Source of the DNA: Roseomonas sp.
Lineage (GTDB): Bacteria; Pseudomonadota; Alphaproteobacteria; Acetobacterales; Acetobacteraceae
Assembly: GCA_020250005.1 (NCBI GenBank)
Contig: JADCES010000007.1
Span: forward strand, 1-45,428
Direction: 5' to 3'
DNA length: 45,428 bases
In this document: positions 1 to 9,291 of the stretch, piece by piece
Numbering within the stretch: position 1 is the first letter of the stretch
How the letters are laid out: every line of letters begins with the position of its first letter
Notes under the pieces: model-generated
Told to the model about the DNA's origin: nothing
Database searches by the model: none
The model's input: the letters and a program-made list of their open reading frames with translations, nothing else
Program-made: the position numbers and the translations under genes

Positions 1-5
1 AGGAA

Positions 6-218
6 GTGGTGCTGGCGATGCTCCGCCGCCCTGAGGGCGCGACGGTGGCGCAAATCGCGGAGGCCACTGGCTGGGCGCAGCATACGGTGCGCGGGTTTTT
101 CGCAGGGCTGAAAAAGCGCCAAGGAATCACGGTGGAGATCGCCGAGCGCATTCGCCAAGTCGGCCCCAACAAGCAGGGCGCCAAGGGGTCCTACACGGTC
201 TACCGCGTAGCGGAATGA
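6..218 (+). CDS. DUF3489-like winged-helix protein, possibly truncated at the window edge
   Basis: ORF with motif LRRPEGATVAQIAEATGWAQHTVRGFFAGLKKRQG typical of DUF3489 proteins; the true start may lie upstream of the window. Confidence 0.6.
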   Translation: MVLAMLRRPEGATVAQIAEATGWAQHTVRGFFAGLKKRQGITVEIAERIRQVGPNKQGAKGSYTVYRVAE

Positions 219-345
219 AGCTGCGCAGCCACAGCGGCATGAATGATTGCCAAGCCCAGGGATCATCGCGATCCCTGGCGCTTTATTGCCTTGGCTCGCG
301 CGAACCACAGCGCGAAGCGTCCGTCACGCAAGACGGAGACTGACG

Positions 346-633
346 ATGCAGGCAGAAACTGAAACCCGATGGATCGTGCTGGGCGCCGATGGGCGGCACG
401 TTTCCCTCGGCCGCGCCGAGCCAAGCGAGGCGGAAGTGAAGGCCGCCAGCGACGCCCTTGTCGCGCAGGGGCTTTCCGGATGGCTGGCACGCATGCAAGG
501 CGAATACTACAGCCAACGCAACCTAACGCTGGAACCGCTGCGCACAATAGGCACAACGCCCGAGGCTGATTGGCAAGCCGCACTGACCGCCTTCCACGCT
601 ATGCGCCGCGACGCCATAGGCAGGAAACCGTAG
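346..633 (+). CDS. Hypothetical protein
   Basis: ORF 247..633; internal ATG at 346 (MQAETETRWIVLGADGRHVSLG) is a more plausible start. Confidence 0.5.
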   Translation: MQAETETRWIVLGADGRHVSLGRAEPSEAEVKAASDALVAQGLSGWLARMQGEYYSQRNLTLEPLRTIGTTPEADWQAALTAFHAMRRDAIGRKP

Positions 634-811
634 GAGACCAAGGCATTTAGTGATAGTCTCAGGTTCGTCTGACACACTGATTTTTCAACGCCTTCTCGGA
701 ACCACCTCCAACCACGCCATATTCGCCTTCTTAAAACTATCATAAATCAGAAACACCACTGCCATTCTTCCTCTGCAAGGGAAAGATCCCGTTCTTTCAG
801 GAATTCTCGGC

Positions 812-1954
812 GTGCAGGGCCTCTCCATCAAATCCATATCGCGTCATTTTGGGGCAGTAAGAGCGCTTGATAATGTCTCCCTTGATGTGGCCGCAGGTGA
901 GTTCGTCGCCCTTGTTGGCCCTTCCGGCTGCGGAAAATCGACCCTTATGCGGATTGTGGCCGGTATTGAAACCGCTGATGCGGGTTCACTCTCCATCGGC
1001 TCAAGGGACGTCACAGCTTTGCGCGCCGCTGAGCGGAATGTCGCGATGGTATTTCAGAATTATGCGCTCTACCCGCATCTGACCGTGAGCGAGAATATCG
1101 CCGTTCCTCTCGCTATGCGGCGGCTTTCAGCCGTTGAGCGCCTTCCCGTTTTTGGTCGCTTGATGCCTGGCTTTGCACAAAAGCGGGCGGCTATAGCCAT
1201 CGATGTTCTCAAGGCTGCTCAATCGCTCGGCCTGGACGCCCTATTGGATCGAAAGCCAGGGCAGCTTTCTGGCGGGCAAAGGCAACGCGTAGCATTGGCC
1301 CGGGCCATTGTTCGCCATCCTGACGCGTTTCTGATGGATGAGCCGCTGTCCAACCTGGATGCGGCGCTTCGCGTGCAAACACGGCGTGAGATTGTTGAGA
1401 TTCATCGCCGCGTCGGTGCCGCGACACTTTACGTGACTCATGATCAGTCTGAGGCCCTGACCATGGCGGACCGTGTGGCCGTCATGCAAGCCGGCCAAAT
1501 ACTGCAGGTTTCGTCGCCCGAGGCGATCTACCACGATCCGCAGGATATCCGCGTAGCGACCTTCATCGGCAGCCCGCAGATCAATATAATTTCCGCTCAG
1601 GCGGATGCCGCAGGCCATATCCATATCGCGGGAAAGCCGAGCGGGCTTCACGCTGCGCCTGGACCAGTGACCATTGCCATTCGTCCGGAAAACCTGCGGC
1701 TTGCAGGCAACGGTCTTCCCTGTGTGGCAGAAGGTTTCGAATTTCTGGGCGAAGGCTTGCTGCTCCATGCGCGCCATGCAGCCAGTAATGAAGCCTTGGT
1801 CGTCCGGCTTCCGCCCGAAATACCTCGGCCGCATGCTGGAGAGACGATTCACCTAACCTTTGAAGCCAAGCACGCCCTGCTGTTTGACCGGAATGGCAAG
1901 CGCGTGGCGCTGCGCGATCATCCTGCTCACAGCGAGGAATTCACCCTTGCCTGA
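812..1954 (+). CDS. ugpC: ABC transporter ATP-binding protein, UgpC/MalK type
   Basis: Walker A GPSGCGKST, signature [14 protein letters not shown], Walker B DAFLMDEPLSNLDA, C-terminal TOBE-like region; followed by two MalF/MalG-type permeases and an SBP. Confidence 0.85.
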   Translation: MQGLSIKSISRHFGAVRALDNVSLDVAAGEFVALVGPSGCGKSTLMRIVAGIETADAGSLSIGSRDVTALRAAERNVAMVFQNYALYPHLTVSENIAVPLAMRRLSAVERLPVFGRLMPGFAQKRAAIAIDVLKAAQSLGLDALLDRKPGQLSGGQRQRVALARAIVRHPDAFLMDEPLSNLDAALRVQTRREIVEIHRRVGAATLYVTHDQSEALTMADRVAVMQAGQILQVSSPEAIYHDPQDIRVATFIGSPQINIISAQADAAGHIHIAGKPSGLHAAPGPVTIAIRPENLRLAGNGLPCVAEGFEFLGEGLLLHARHAASNEALVVRLPPEIPRPHAGETIHLTFEAKHALLFDRNGKRVALRDHPAHSEEFTLA

Positions 1955-2882
1955 AGCCTTATCCGCAGCGCTGCCTGCATCATTTCAGGGAAGATCGCGC
2001 CGCTTGGTGCGGGGCGAAGCCCTGGTCGGCCTTATGCTGAACATTCCGGCAGGCATCGCTTATTTTCTGATGCTCCTATTGCCCAGCTTGGCCACGATCC
2101 TTTTGGCCTTCACAGATTACGAGTTGGGCGCACTGGAATGGGGCTGGATTGGTACCGCGAATTTTGAAGAAATGCTGGAAGATCGTGGCTTTGCCATCGC
2201 CCTTCGCAATACGGTCATCTATGTCGGGCTCGTCACACCGCTTTCCATCTTGCTCGGCCTGGGGGCGGCGCTTTTGATCGAGGCGGGCATACGCGGGCGC
2301 GCCCTATTTCGCGCTGTCTTCTTCTTGCCGGTTGTTTCACTGACGGTCGCCATGGCAGCTGCTTGGCAATACCTGCTGCATCCGACGATTGGGCCTTTGA
2401 ATGCCTTGTTGCGCCTTCTTGGCGTTACCTCCCCACCCTTCTGGCTTTCATCTTCGGATTGGGTACTTCTCAGTCTCGGGGCAATCGGCGTTTGGGAGAA
2501 TGTCGGCTACAATATGGTGCTTTTCCTGGCGGGCCTCAGCGCCATTCCGCGGGAACTCTATCAAGCCGCCGAAGTTGACGGGACGAAAACCTGGATTGAT
2601 CGGTTTCGCCTTGTCACTTGGCCGATGCTTGGTCCGACAACACTCTTCGTGCTGACCATTACGATGATCCGAAGCATTCGGGTCTTTGATACGGTTACTG
2701 TATTAACCCAGGGTGGTCCGAATAAGGCGAGTGAAGTCCTACTGCACACCATGTACAAGGAAGGCTTCACCTTCTTGCGTCTTGGCTATTCGGCAGCGAT
2801 CACCCTGGTTTTCCTGCTGATGGTTCTGGGCTTGGTCTGGCTGCAAACCAAGGCTTTGGATAAGCGGGTGCATTATGGCTGA
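1947..2882 (+). CDS. ugpA: Sugar/glycerol-phosphate ABC transporter permease, UgpA type
   Basis: ORF 1860..2882; TTG at 1947 overlaps the upstream stop (TTGCCTGA); EAA-like loop LYQAAEVDGTKTWIDRFRLVTWPML. Confidence 0.8.
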   Translation: MPEALSAALPASFQGRSRRLVRGEALVGLMLNIPAGIAYFLMLLLPSLATILLAFTDYELGALEWGWIGTANFEEMLEDRGFAIALRNTVIYVGLVTPLSILLGLGAALLIEAGIRGRALFRAVFFLPVVSLTVAMAAAWQYLLHPTIGPLNALLRLLGVTSPPFWLSSSDWVLLSLGAIGVWENVGYNMVLFLAGLSAIPRELYQAAEVDGTKTWIDRFRLVTWPMLGPTTLFVLTITMIRSIRVFDTVTVLTQGGPNKASEVLLHTMYKEGFTFLRLGYSAAITLVFLLMVLGLVWLQTKALDKRVHYG

Positions 2883-3717
2883 GCGCCGCTCCAAATCGCT
2901 TTGGGCGGATGCGCCTCGCCTGCTGGTGCTTGGCTTCCTCGCGCTATTGCTGCTGATGCCTTACATCTGGATGGTTTCAGCAAGCGTAAAGCCGCTGGAT
3001 GAGTTGTTTCGTGCAAGCCTTAATCTTTGGCCAGAACGCTTTCACGGCATTGAGAATTACGGGAAGGTGTTTTCGCAGATTCCTGTATTTGGCTATCTCT
3101 GGAATGGTCTTGTTGTTTGCGCTGGCATTCTTTTTTTTCAATTACTGTTCGCCGTTCCGGCCGCTTATGCGCTCGCAAAGCTTCGCTTTCCTGGTCGGGA
3201 TATGGTGCTTGGCCTGGTTATGCTTGGCCTTCTTGTGCCGCCCCATGTGCCGGCGCTCCCCCTTTACATGGCCTTCAGCAAAATGGGGCTTTTGAATACC
3301 TATGCCGCGCTGATCCTGCCCTTCACCATTTCAGTCTTTGCGATCTTTTTGTTCCGCCAGTTCTTCAAGGCGCTGCCCGATGAACTGGTTCATGCGGCAC
3401 GCCTGGATGGCATCGGTGAGTTTGAAATCGTGTGGCGCGTGATCCTGCCGAATGCCTGGCCGGCGGCCACGGCCTTTGCGATCTTCTCTGTCGTCGTGCA
3501 TTGGAATGATCTTTTTTGGCCACTAATTGTGGTTGAAGGTCAGGCGCGCGCTACGCCGGCACTTGGCGTTTTGTATTTCCGTTCAGACGAGGCCGGCGAT
3601 GATTTTGCCGCATTGATGGCGGCTGCGGTCATCATGACGTTGCCGCTTGTGCTCGCATTCCTTTTTGCACAACGGCGCTTTGTTGAAGGTATCGCTACAA
3701 CCGGGCTGAAGGGCTGA
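2875..3717 (+). CDS. ugpE: Sugar/glycerol-phosphate ABC transporter permease, UgpE type
   Basis: Overlaps ugpA; EAA-like loop LVHAARLDGIGEFEIVWRVILPNAWPA; six-TM MalG-like protein. Confidence 0.8.
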   Translation: MAERRSKSLWADAPRLLVLGFLALLLLMPYIWMVSASVKPLDELFRASLNLWPERFHGIENYGKVFSQIPVFGYLWNGLVVCAGILFFQLLFAVPAAYALAKLRFPGRDMVLGLVMLGLLVPPHVPALPLYMAFSKMGLLNTYAALILPFTISVFAIFLFRQFFKALPDELVHAARLDGIGEFEIVWRVILPNAWPAATAFAIFSVVVHWNDLFWPLIVVEGQARATPALGVLYFRSDEAGDDFAALMAAAVIMTLPLVLAFLFAQRRFVEGIATTGLKG

Positions 3718-3789
3718 CCATGCGCCGCATGATCGCGCACCCGTCACCAGGCGTTTTCCGATTTTCCCAAAACCGAAAGGAACTGGACC

Positions 3790-5070
3790 ATGAAGGCATT
3801 TACCCGTCGTACGGCCTTGGGCGTCACGGCCAGCATGCTCGCCGCACCGCAACTGCGCGCTCAGGCCAATGTGGAAATCACGGTGCATTACGCCCAACCG
3901 CAAGTCTTCAAGGAAAGCTATGACGCGATTGCGGCGGAATTCGCCAAGCGTGAACCCAATATCACAGTCCGCTTCATCACCACGCCGAATTATGAGGAAG
4001 GCAATCAGCTTATCCTCCGCCAGGCCGCCGCCAATCAATTACCCGATCTTTCCTATCAGGGCTTCAATCGCCTGCGGGTATTCGCCGAACGCGGCATTGC
4101 GCAGGACCTGGCGCCCTTGCTTGCGCGTGAGGGTGATCCAGCGGCCCATGGCTATACCGCCGGTATCCTTGCCCTTGGCCATTTTGGCGGTATGCAATCG
4201 GGGCTGGCCTATGCCGCATCCAATGCGATTTCCTATTACAATACTGAACTCCTGCGCCGCGTTGGTGCAAACCCAGACCCTGAAGCCTTCCCAAAAACCT
4301 GGGATGAGGTGATTGCGCTTTCCGCGCGCATCAGGGCGCTTGGCGATGGTACTGAAGGCATGTGGTTCCAATGGCCGGGCGATGATTGGATGTTTTCCGC
4401 GCTGCTCTTCAGCCATGGTGCGCGCATGCTGACGCCGGATGAACGCGATGTTGGCTTTGCGGGCACGGAAGGCCTCGCTAGCCTGCGCTTGCTCCGCCGC
4501 ATGGTGACCGAAGGGGGCATGCCGCAGCTCAACGCCACCACCGCGTTGCAGGCCTTTGCTGCCGGCAAGCTTGGCATGCGCTTTGGTTCAACCGCCTTCC
4601 TGCGCAATATGATCACCAGCGTGGGACGTAATTTCGAAATGCAAACCGCGCTATTGCCTGTGATTGACCCTGTAAATGGCCGCCTGCCCACCGGTGGTGC
4701 CGCCGGGATGCTGATCGCGCGCGATCCCGCGAAGCGCGAAGCCGCCTGGAAGTTCCTGCGCTTTTCGACAAGTGCTGAAGGAACGGCGCTGATGGTCAAA
4801 AATACCGGCTATGTGCCGACAAACCAGCTTGCCATTGATGATCCGCGCTATCTTGCGGAATTCTACCGCGAGAATCCCCTGTTCAAAACTGCAACAATAC
4901 AGGTGGGGCGTATGGTGCCCTGGTATGCGTTCCCCGGCACCAATAGCGTTCGTGTGACCGAAGTGATGGTGAATAATATGGCCCGCGTTGTCGAAGGGAA
5001 TGCGACCCCCGAAGTGGCTTTGGCCGATATGGCGAGTGAAGTTCGCCGTCTGCTGCCGCGCCGGGGCTGA
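3790..5070 (+). CDS. ugpB: Extracellular solute-binding protein family 1, UgpB-like
   Basis: Signal peptide MKAFTRRTALGVTASMLAAPQLRAQA; VEITVHYAQPQVFKESYDAIAAEFAKREPNITV; in a ugp-type operon. Confidence 0.8.
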   Translation: MKAFTRRTALGVTASMLAAPQLRAQANVEITVHYAQPQVFKESYDAIAAEFAKREPNITVRFITTPNYEEGNQLILRQAAANQLPDLSYQGFNRLRVFAERGIAQDLAPLLAREGDPAAHGYTAGILALGHFGGMQSGLAYAASNAISYYNTELLRRVGANPDPEAFPKTWDEVIALSARIRALGDGTEGMWFQWPGDDWMFSALLFSHGARMLTPDERDVGFAGTEGLASLRLLRRMVTEGGMPQLNATTALQAFAAGKLGMRFGSTAFLRNMITSVGRNFEMQTALLPVIDPVNGRLPTGGAAGMLIARDPAKREAAWKFLRFSTSAEGTALMVKNTGYVPTNQLAIDDPRYLAEFYRENPLFKTATIQVGRMVPWYAFPGTNSVRVTEVMVNNMARVVEGNATPEVALADMASEVRRLLPRRG

Positions 5071-5073
5071 TAC

Positions 5074-5901
5074 ATGCAAACGATCCTTCAGATTACTGAT
5101 GCGCATCTGTCGGCGCGGAATGAATTGTTCCGCGGCAATGTTGCTTTGATTCACGCCCTGGCCTCGTTAACCCCGCCTGATCTTACTGTTGCCAGCGGTG
5201 ATCTTTCGCTGGATGGCGCGGATCATGAGGCGGATATGGCGTTCGCCGCTGAAGAATTGAGCCGCTTCCCCGGCCCAATTCTGGCGCTGCCCGGAAATCA
5301 TGATACGGGCAGCCACCCGCATACCATGCCCCGTCAGCCCTTTGATGCCACCCGGCTGACTAGGTTCCAGCAATATTTGGGTGCGGGCTATGGCCTACAT
5401 GACCTGCCGGGCTGGCGCGTCATTGGCCTCAATTCCGAGGTCATGGGCACGGGACACCCGGAAGAAGACGCCCAAGCACGCTTCATCATCGAAGCGCTTG
5501 AAAGCGCGGAGGCTCGGCGGTTGGCAGTCTTTCTGCATAAGCCAATCTTCATAACGCATCCCGACGATCCGGTTTTTGATTATTGGTCTGTCCCTCCGCA
5601 TGCGCGGAACACCTTGATGCCGTTACTGGAGCATCCAGGGCTTCGGTTGGTGGCCTCTGGTCATTTGCACCTGCATCATGAATTCAAGCGTGACGCAGTA
5701 TCTTTCGTCTGGGCGCCACCGCTTTCCTTTGTTGTAGAGGAGGATGAGCAGCAAGGCCTGCCCGGGGCGCGGCGTTGCGGTGCCTTACTGCATCATTTGC
5801 ATGAGGATCACGTGGAGACGGTTCTGCTGGAACCTGATGGTATGGAAGTGCCTTATCTTGGCCCTATCCGCCATCTGACCTATCCGCGCGCCGCGTCTTG
5901 A
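5074..5901 (+). CDS. Class III metallophosphoesterase (CpdA/GpdQ-like phosphodiesterase)
   Basis: Motifs TDAHLS, ASGDLSLDG, LPGNHD, SGHLHLHHE; starts 4 nt after ugpB. Confidence 0.85.
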   Translation: MQTILQITDAHLSARNELFRGNVALIHALASLTPPDLTVASGDLSLDGADHEADMAFAAEELSRFPGPILALPGNHDTGSHPHTMPRQPFDATRLTRFQQYLGAGYGLHDLPGWRVIGLNSEVMGTGHPEEDAQARFIIEALESAEARRLAVFLHKPIFITHPDDPVFDYWSVPPHARNTLMPLLEHPGLRLVASGHLHLHHEFKRDAVSFVWAPPLSFVVEEDEQQGLPGARRCGALLHHLHEDHVETVLLEPDGMEVPYLGPIRHLTYPRAAS

Positions 5902-6019
5902 AGCGCTGTTGTGGCGCTTCTTGGCGCATCAAAACACGGCGAATATCGTGAAACTGGCATATGCGTGCTGAGCAGTTTGGCTTCCTACCTCACGCGCCGC
6001 TGACGTTTGGGAGAATGAC

Positions 6020-7441
6020 ATGACAAGCGTAATTATGGTCGCCCTGGATGGGCTGCGCCCCGATATGGTGGACCCTGTGGCAACCCCTCACTTGCATGCG
6101 CTTGGTATGGCTGGCGCGCGCTTTTCGCGGGCAAGGAGCGTGTTCCCCTCTGAAACGCGGGTGGCGACGCCATCGCTCATCACAGGCTGCCGCCCTGGGG
6201 GTCATGGCCTGGTCGCCAATACGCTATTCGACGCATCGGTGGCGCTGGATCGTTTGATCCGGACCAAGCTGGTTGAGGATGTTCTTACCCTCGCCGCCGG
6301 TGCGGAATCGCCTTTGCAGCGCGCCAGCTTGGCGGAGCGCCTTGTACCGCATGGAATGAGTTTCGCCCTCGTCAGCGCCGGTACAGCGGGGGCGGCGCGG
6401 CTGCTTCACCCGGCGGCAGAGCGGCTTGGCGCCTTTCGTTGGAATGTCGAGGATACTGAGGGTGAGACAGCGCAGCGCGTGGCTGAAGCACTGGGTAAGA
6501 CTCCGCCCGCTGCCGTGCCGAATATCGCGCGGGTTGAATTTGCCGGACGCGTTCTGCTTGAGCATGTGCTGCCGCAAATTAAACCGGATGTGGCGCTACT
6601 TTGGCTGTCAGAACCCGATGTTTCCTTCCATTGGGGTGGCTTGCGGGCTGAACATACGCAACGCGCGCTTAAATCGGCGGATGCAGTGCTCGGGCAAATC
6701 ATGACCTGGCGTGATGCGCAGCCGGATGCGAAGAATATCGCCATCATCGTTCTCTCAGACCATGGCCATGTTACCGGGCGGGGCAAGAAGTGCCTGCGGA
6801 GCGAATTGCAGCGCGCCGGCTTCCGCGCTGGCACTGGCATGGCGTCGGATGTGGATATTGTGGTGGCGCCAGCAGCTGCGCCTGGTCTTTGGCTGAGGGA
6901 TCCATCCCTTGCCTCTCAGGTGGCGGATTTCCTGGCCACACAAAATTGGGCTGGTCCTTTATTGGCGCGTGATCCTGCCATCCTCTCTCCAGGGCGGGCG
7001 GTGCCGCTCGCGCTATTGGGTTCCGCCCATGCGCGCAGCGCCGATCTGGTCGCGACATTTGCGGGCGAAGAAGGCTTGGATGAATGGGGCCTGCCAGGCA
7101 CGGCCCCCTTCGATGCCCCCGATGTACCGGAAGGCGGCGGTATGCATGGCGGCCTGCATCGGGCGGAGCTTGCGACCGTGCTGGTGATGCAGGGCGGCCC
7201 CTTCCGTCAGGGTTCGGTGATCCAAGAACCTGCTGATTTGACCGATATTGTGCCCACCATTCTGCATGTGCTGGGGGTTGACCCTTCGGGCATGGAGGGG
7301 CGGCCATTGCGTGGCGCTTTGGATGCCGCGGCAGACCTTCCGCCCAGCGAAGAAATTCACGATCTGCCTGGCGATTTCGTCCTTGAAGCCATGCGGGCAG
7401 AAAATGGGCGGCTTTACCCGACTGCGATGCGCCGGCGCTAA
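6020..7441 (+). CDS. Alkaline phosphatase superfamily / nucleotide pyrophosphatase-phosphodiesterase (NPP)-like protein
   Basis: VALDGLRPDMVD (metal Asp), FPSETRVATPSLITG (Thr nucleophile region), SEPDVSFHWGG, VLSDHGH, GMHGG metal motifs. Confidence 0.8.
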   Translation: MTSVIMVALDGLRPDMVDPVATPHLHALGMAGARFSRARSVFPSETRVATPSLITGCRPGGHGLVANTLFDASVALDRLIRTKLVEDVLTLAAGAESPLQRASLAERLVPHGMSFALVSAGTAGAARLLHPAAERLGAFRWNVEDTEGETAQRVAEALGKTPPAAVPNIARVEFAGRVLLEHVLPQIKPDVALLWLSEPDVSFHWGGLRAEHTQRALKSADAVLGQIMTWRDAQPDAKNIAIIVLSDHGHVTGRGKKCLRSELQRAGFRAGTGMASDVDIVVAPAAAPGLWLRDPSLASQVADFLATQNWAGPLLARDPAILSPGRAVPLALLGSAHARSADLVATFAGEEGLDEWGLPGTAPFDAPDVPEGGGMHGGLHRAELATVLVMQGGPFRQGSVIQEPADLTDIVPTILHVLGVDPSGMEGRPLRGALDAAADLPPSEEIHDLPGDFVLEAMRAENGRLYPTAMRRR

Positions 7442-7462
7442 TACTCGCGCTCCGCACTAAAG

Positions 7463-7488
7463 GCTGCGGTGAATTCCCTCACCGCAGC
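7463..7488. terminator. Candidate bidirectional terminator hairpin between convergent genes
   Basis: Perfect 10-bp inverted repeat GCTGCGGTGA-ATTCCC-TCACCGCAGC; overlaps the stop of the 7479 gene; no clear T-tract. Confidence 0.45.
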
Positions 7489-8357
7489 GTCGGGTCCAGC
7501 CCATCGCGCAGCCAATCGCCAATCAGCGAAACTGAGAGAGTGGTCAGCACAATCGTGCTGGCGGGTGCCAGTAGAATCCAGGGCGCCCGCGTCAAATATT
7601 CCCGCCCATAGCCGACCATTGAACCAAGCGATGTCTCTGGTGGCTGCACGCCCAGGCCCAGGAAGGAAAGTCCGGATTCAAGCAGGATCACTTCCGGAAA
7701 GGCGAGCGTCATGGAAACAATGAGTGTCGAGGCGATATTGGGCAATACATGCCGCCCATAGATGCGCCATGGAGACGCCCCAAGCCCTCGCACCGCGGCC
7801 GCATAGCCTTGCGTACCGGCGGCAAGCGCAAGTCCGCGCGCAATACGCGCATATCTTTCCCAGGCATGCAGCCCCAGAAGACAAACCAGCAGCAGCAGGG
7901 AATTGCCGAAAAACGCCAGTACCGCCAAAGCCAAGATCAGGAAGGGGAGCGAGGCGGAGAAATCCACCAGCGCCAGCACCGCCTGTTCGATAAACCCTCT
8001 GAAATGCGCCGCCAGGAAGCCAAGGGACGTACCGACAGCCGCCCCGATGATGGTGGCGCCGAAGGCGATCAATAGGCTTGTGCGGATGGAATAGATAAGC
8101 CGCGATAGCACATCCCGCCCAAGCTCATCAGTGCCGAGCGGATGAAGCCAATTACCGCCAAGCAGGATGGGTGGGGAAAGGCGATTGCGAAGATCAAGCG
8201 CTGTATAGGCGTAAGGCGCCAAGATATCCGCGAGCAGCGCAACGACAAGCATCAGCATCAGCCAGCCAATGCCGAAAACCACCAAGGCCGGCGGGGCTTT
8301 CCGCCGCGTTTTGGCGGGTGCCGTTGGGGCGGTGATTACAAGAGGAGCTTCAGGCAT
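7479..8357 (-). CDS. Peptide-type (DppC/OppC family) ABC transporter permease
   Basis: HPLGTDELGRDVLSRLIYSIRTSL motif diagnostic of DppC; start MPEAPLVITAP at 8357. Confidence 0.9.
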   Translation of the reverse strand: MPEAPLVITAPTAPAKTRRKAPPALVVFGIGWLMLMLVVALLADILAPYAYTALDLRNRLSPPILLGGNWLHPLGTDELGRDVLSRLIYSIRTSLLIAFGATIIGAAVGTSLGFLAAHFRGFIEQAVLALVDFSASLPFLILALAVLAFFGNSLLLLVCLLGLHAWERYARIARGLALAAGTQGYAAAVRGLGASPWRIYGRHVLPNIASTLIVSMTLAFPEVILLESGLSFLGLGVQPPETSLGSMVGYGREYLTRAPWILLAPASTIVLTTLSVSLIGDWLRDGLDPTLR

Positions 8358-8358
8358 A

Positions 8359-9291
8359 TCAGGCGGCCTTTCGCGGCGCGGCGCGCAAGCGCGGGTCAAG
8401 CAAGCCGTAGAGCAAATCAACAATCAGATTGGCGCAAACCATGGTGATGGCGACCAGCAGCAAGATGCATTGCACCACCGCCAAATCCCGATTGGCGACG
8501 GCGACCACCAGTAATCGCCCCACCCCTGGCCAGGAGAATACACTTTCAACCACCACCGCCCCCGCGATCAAGGTGCCCACCATGAAGCCGATGATGGTGA
8601 CGGTAGGAATGGCGGCATTCGGTAAGGCATGGCCGGTGACAACTGCACGCCAGGGTACGCCTTTTGCGCTGGCGGTGCGGATATAGGGCTGGCCCAGAAC
8701 CTCAAGCATGGCGCTGCGCGTAAAGCGCGCCAAAACCGCTGCACCGCCAAGGCCCAAGGTAATCACTGGCAGAATGCCATGGCGCCAGCTTTCCTGCCCA
8801 CCTGAAGGTAGCCATCCAAGCTGTACGGCAAACACCAGCACAAGCAGCAGCCCCAAGACAAAGGACGGCACGGTAAAGCCTGCCACCGCGATGATCATCA
8901 CCACTCGATCCGCCAAAGAATTGCGATGCAAGGCAGCATAAATGCCAGCGGGAATGCCGAGACAAATCTTGATCGCAAGCGCAGGGAGCGTGAGCGCCAG
9001 CGTGGCCGGAATACGTTCCGTAACCAGCACAATCGCATCCCGCCCATCGCGCATGGACCGCCCAAGGTCACCCTGCAGGATGGCCCAAAAATAGGAGAGA
9101 TACTGCACCCAAATCGGCTCATCCAATCCCCATGCCGCGCGGAATGCCTCCACCGCTTCCGGTGGTGCATCTGCCCCCATGATGATTTGCGCGGGATCAC
9201 CCGAAAGGCGCAGCACCACAAAGGCAAAGGTAACGACCATGGCGATGGTCAAGGCAGCCCGCGCCAGGCGTGTGGCCAGAAAACGAAGCAT
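8359..9291 (-). CDS. Peptide-type (DppB/OppB family) ABC transporter permease
   Basis: MLRFLATRLARAALTIAMVVTFAFVVLRLSGDPA N-terminus; VESVFSWPGVGRLLVVAVANRDLAVVQ DppB C-terminal motif. Confidence 0.9.
   Translation of the reverse strand: MLRFLATRLARAALTIAMVVTFAFVVLRLSGDPAQIIMGADAPPEAVEAFRAAWGLDEPIWVQYLSYFWAILQGDLGRSMRDGRDAIVLVTERIPATLALTLPALAIKICLGIPAGIYAALHRNSLADRVVMIIAVAGFTVPSFVLGLLLVLVFAVQLGWLPSGGQESWRHGILPVITLGLGGAAVLARFTRSAMLEVLGQPYIRTASAKGVPWRAVVTGHALPNAAIPTVTIIGFMVGTLIAGAVVVESVFSWPGVGRLLVVAVANRDLAVVQCILLLVAITMVCANLIVDLLYGLLDPRLRAAPRKAA

Noticed and set aside
5896-5923. AAGCGC-N7-GCGCTT hairpin between the metallophosphoesterase and NPP genes
   Set aside because: Short stem without T-tract; could be incidental in GC-rich DNA
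6771-7457. Long antisense ORF (228 aa) opposite the NPP-like gene
   Set aside because: Low-complexity Arg/Pro-rich translation typical of GC-rich antisense frames; the sense ORF has clear catalytic motifs
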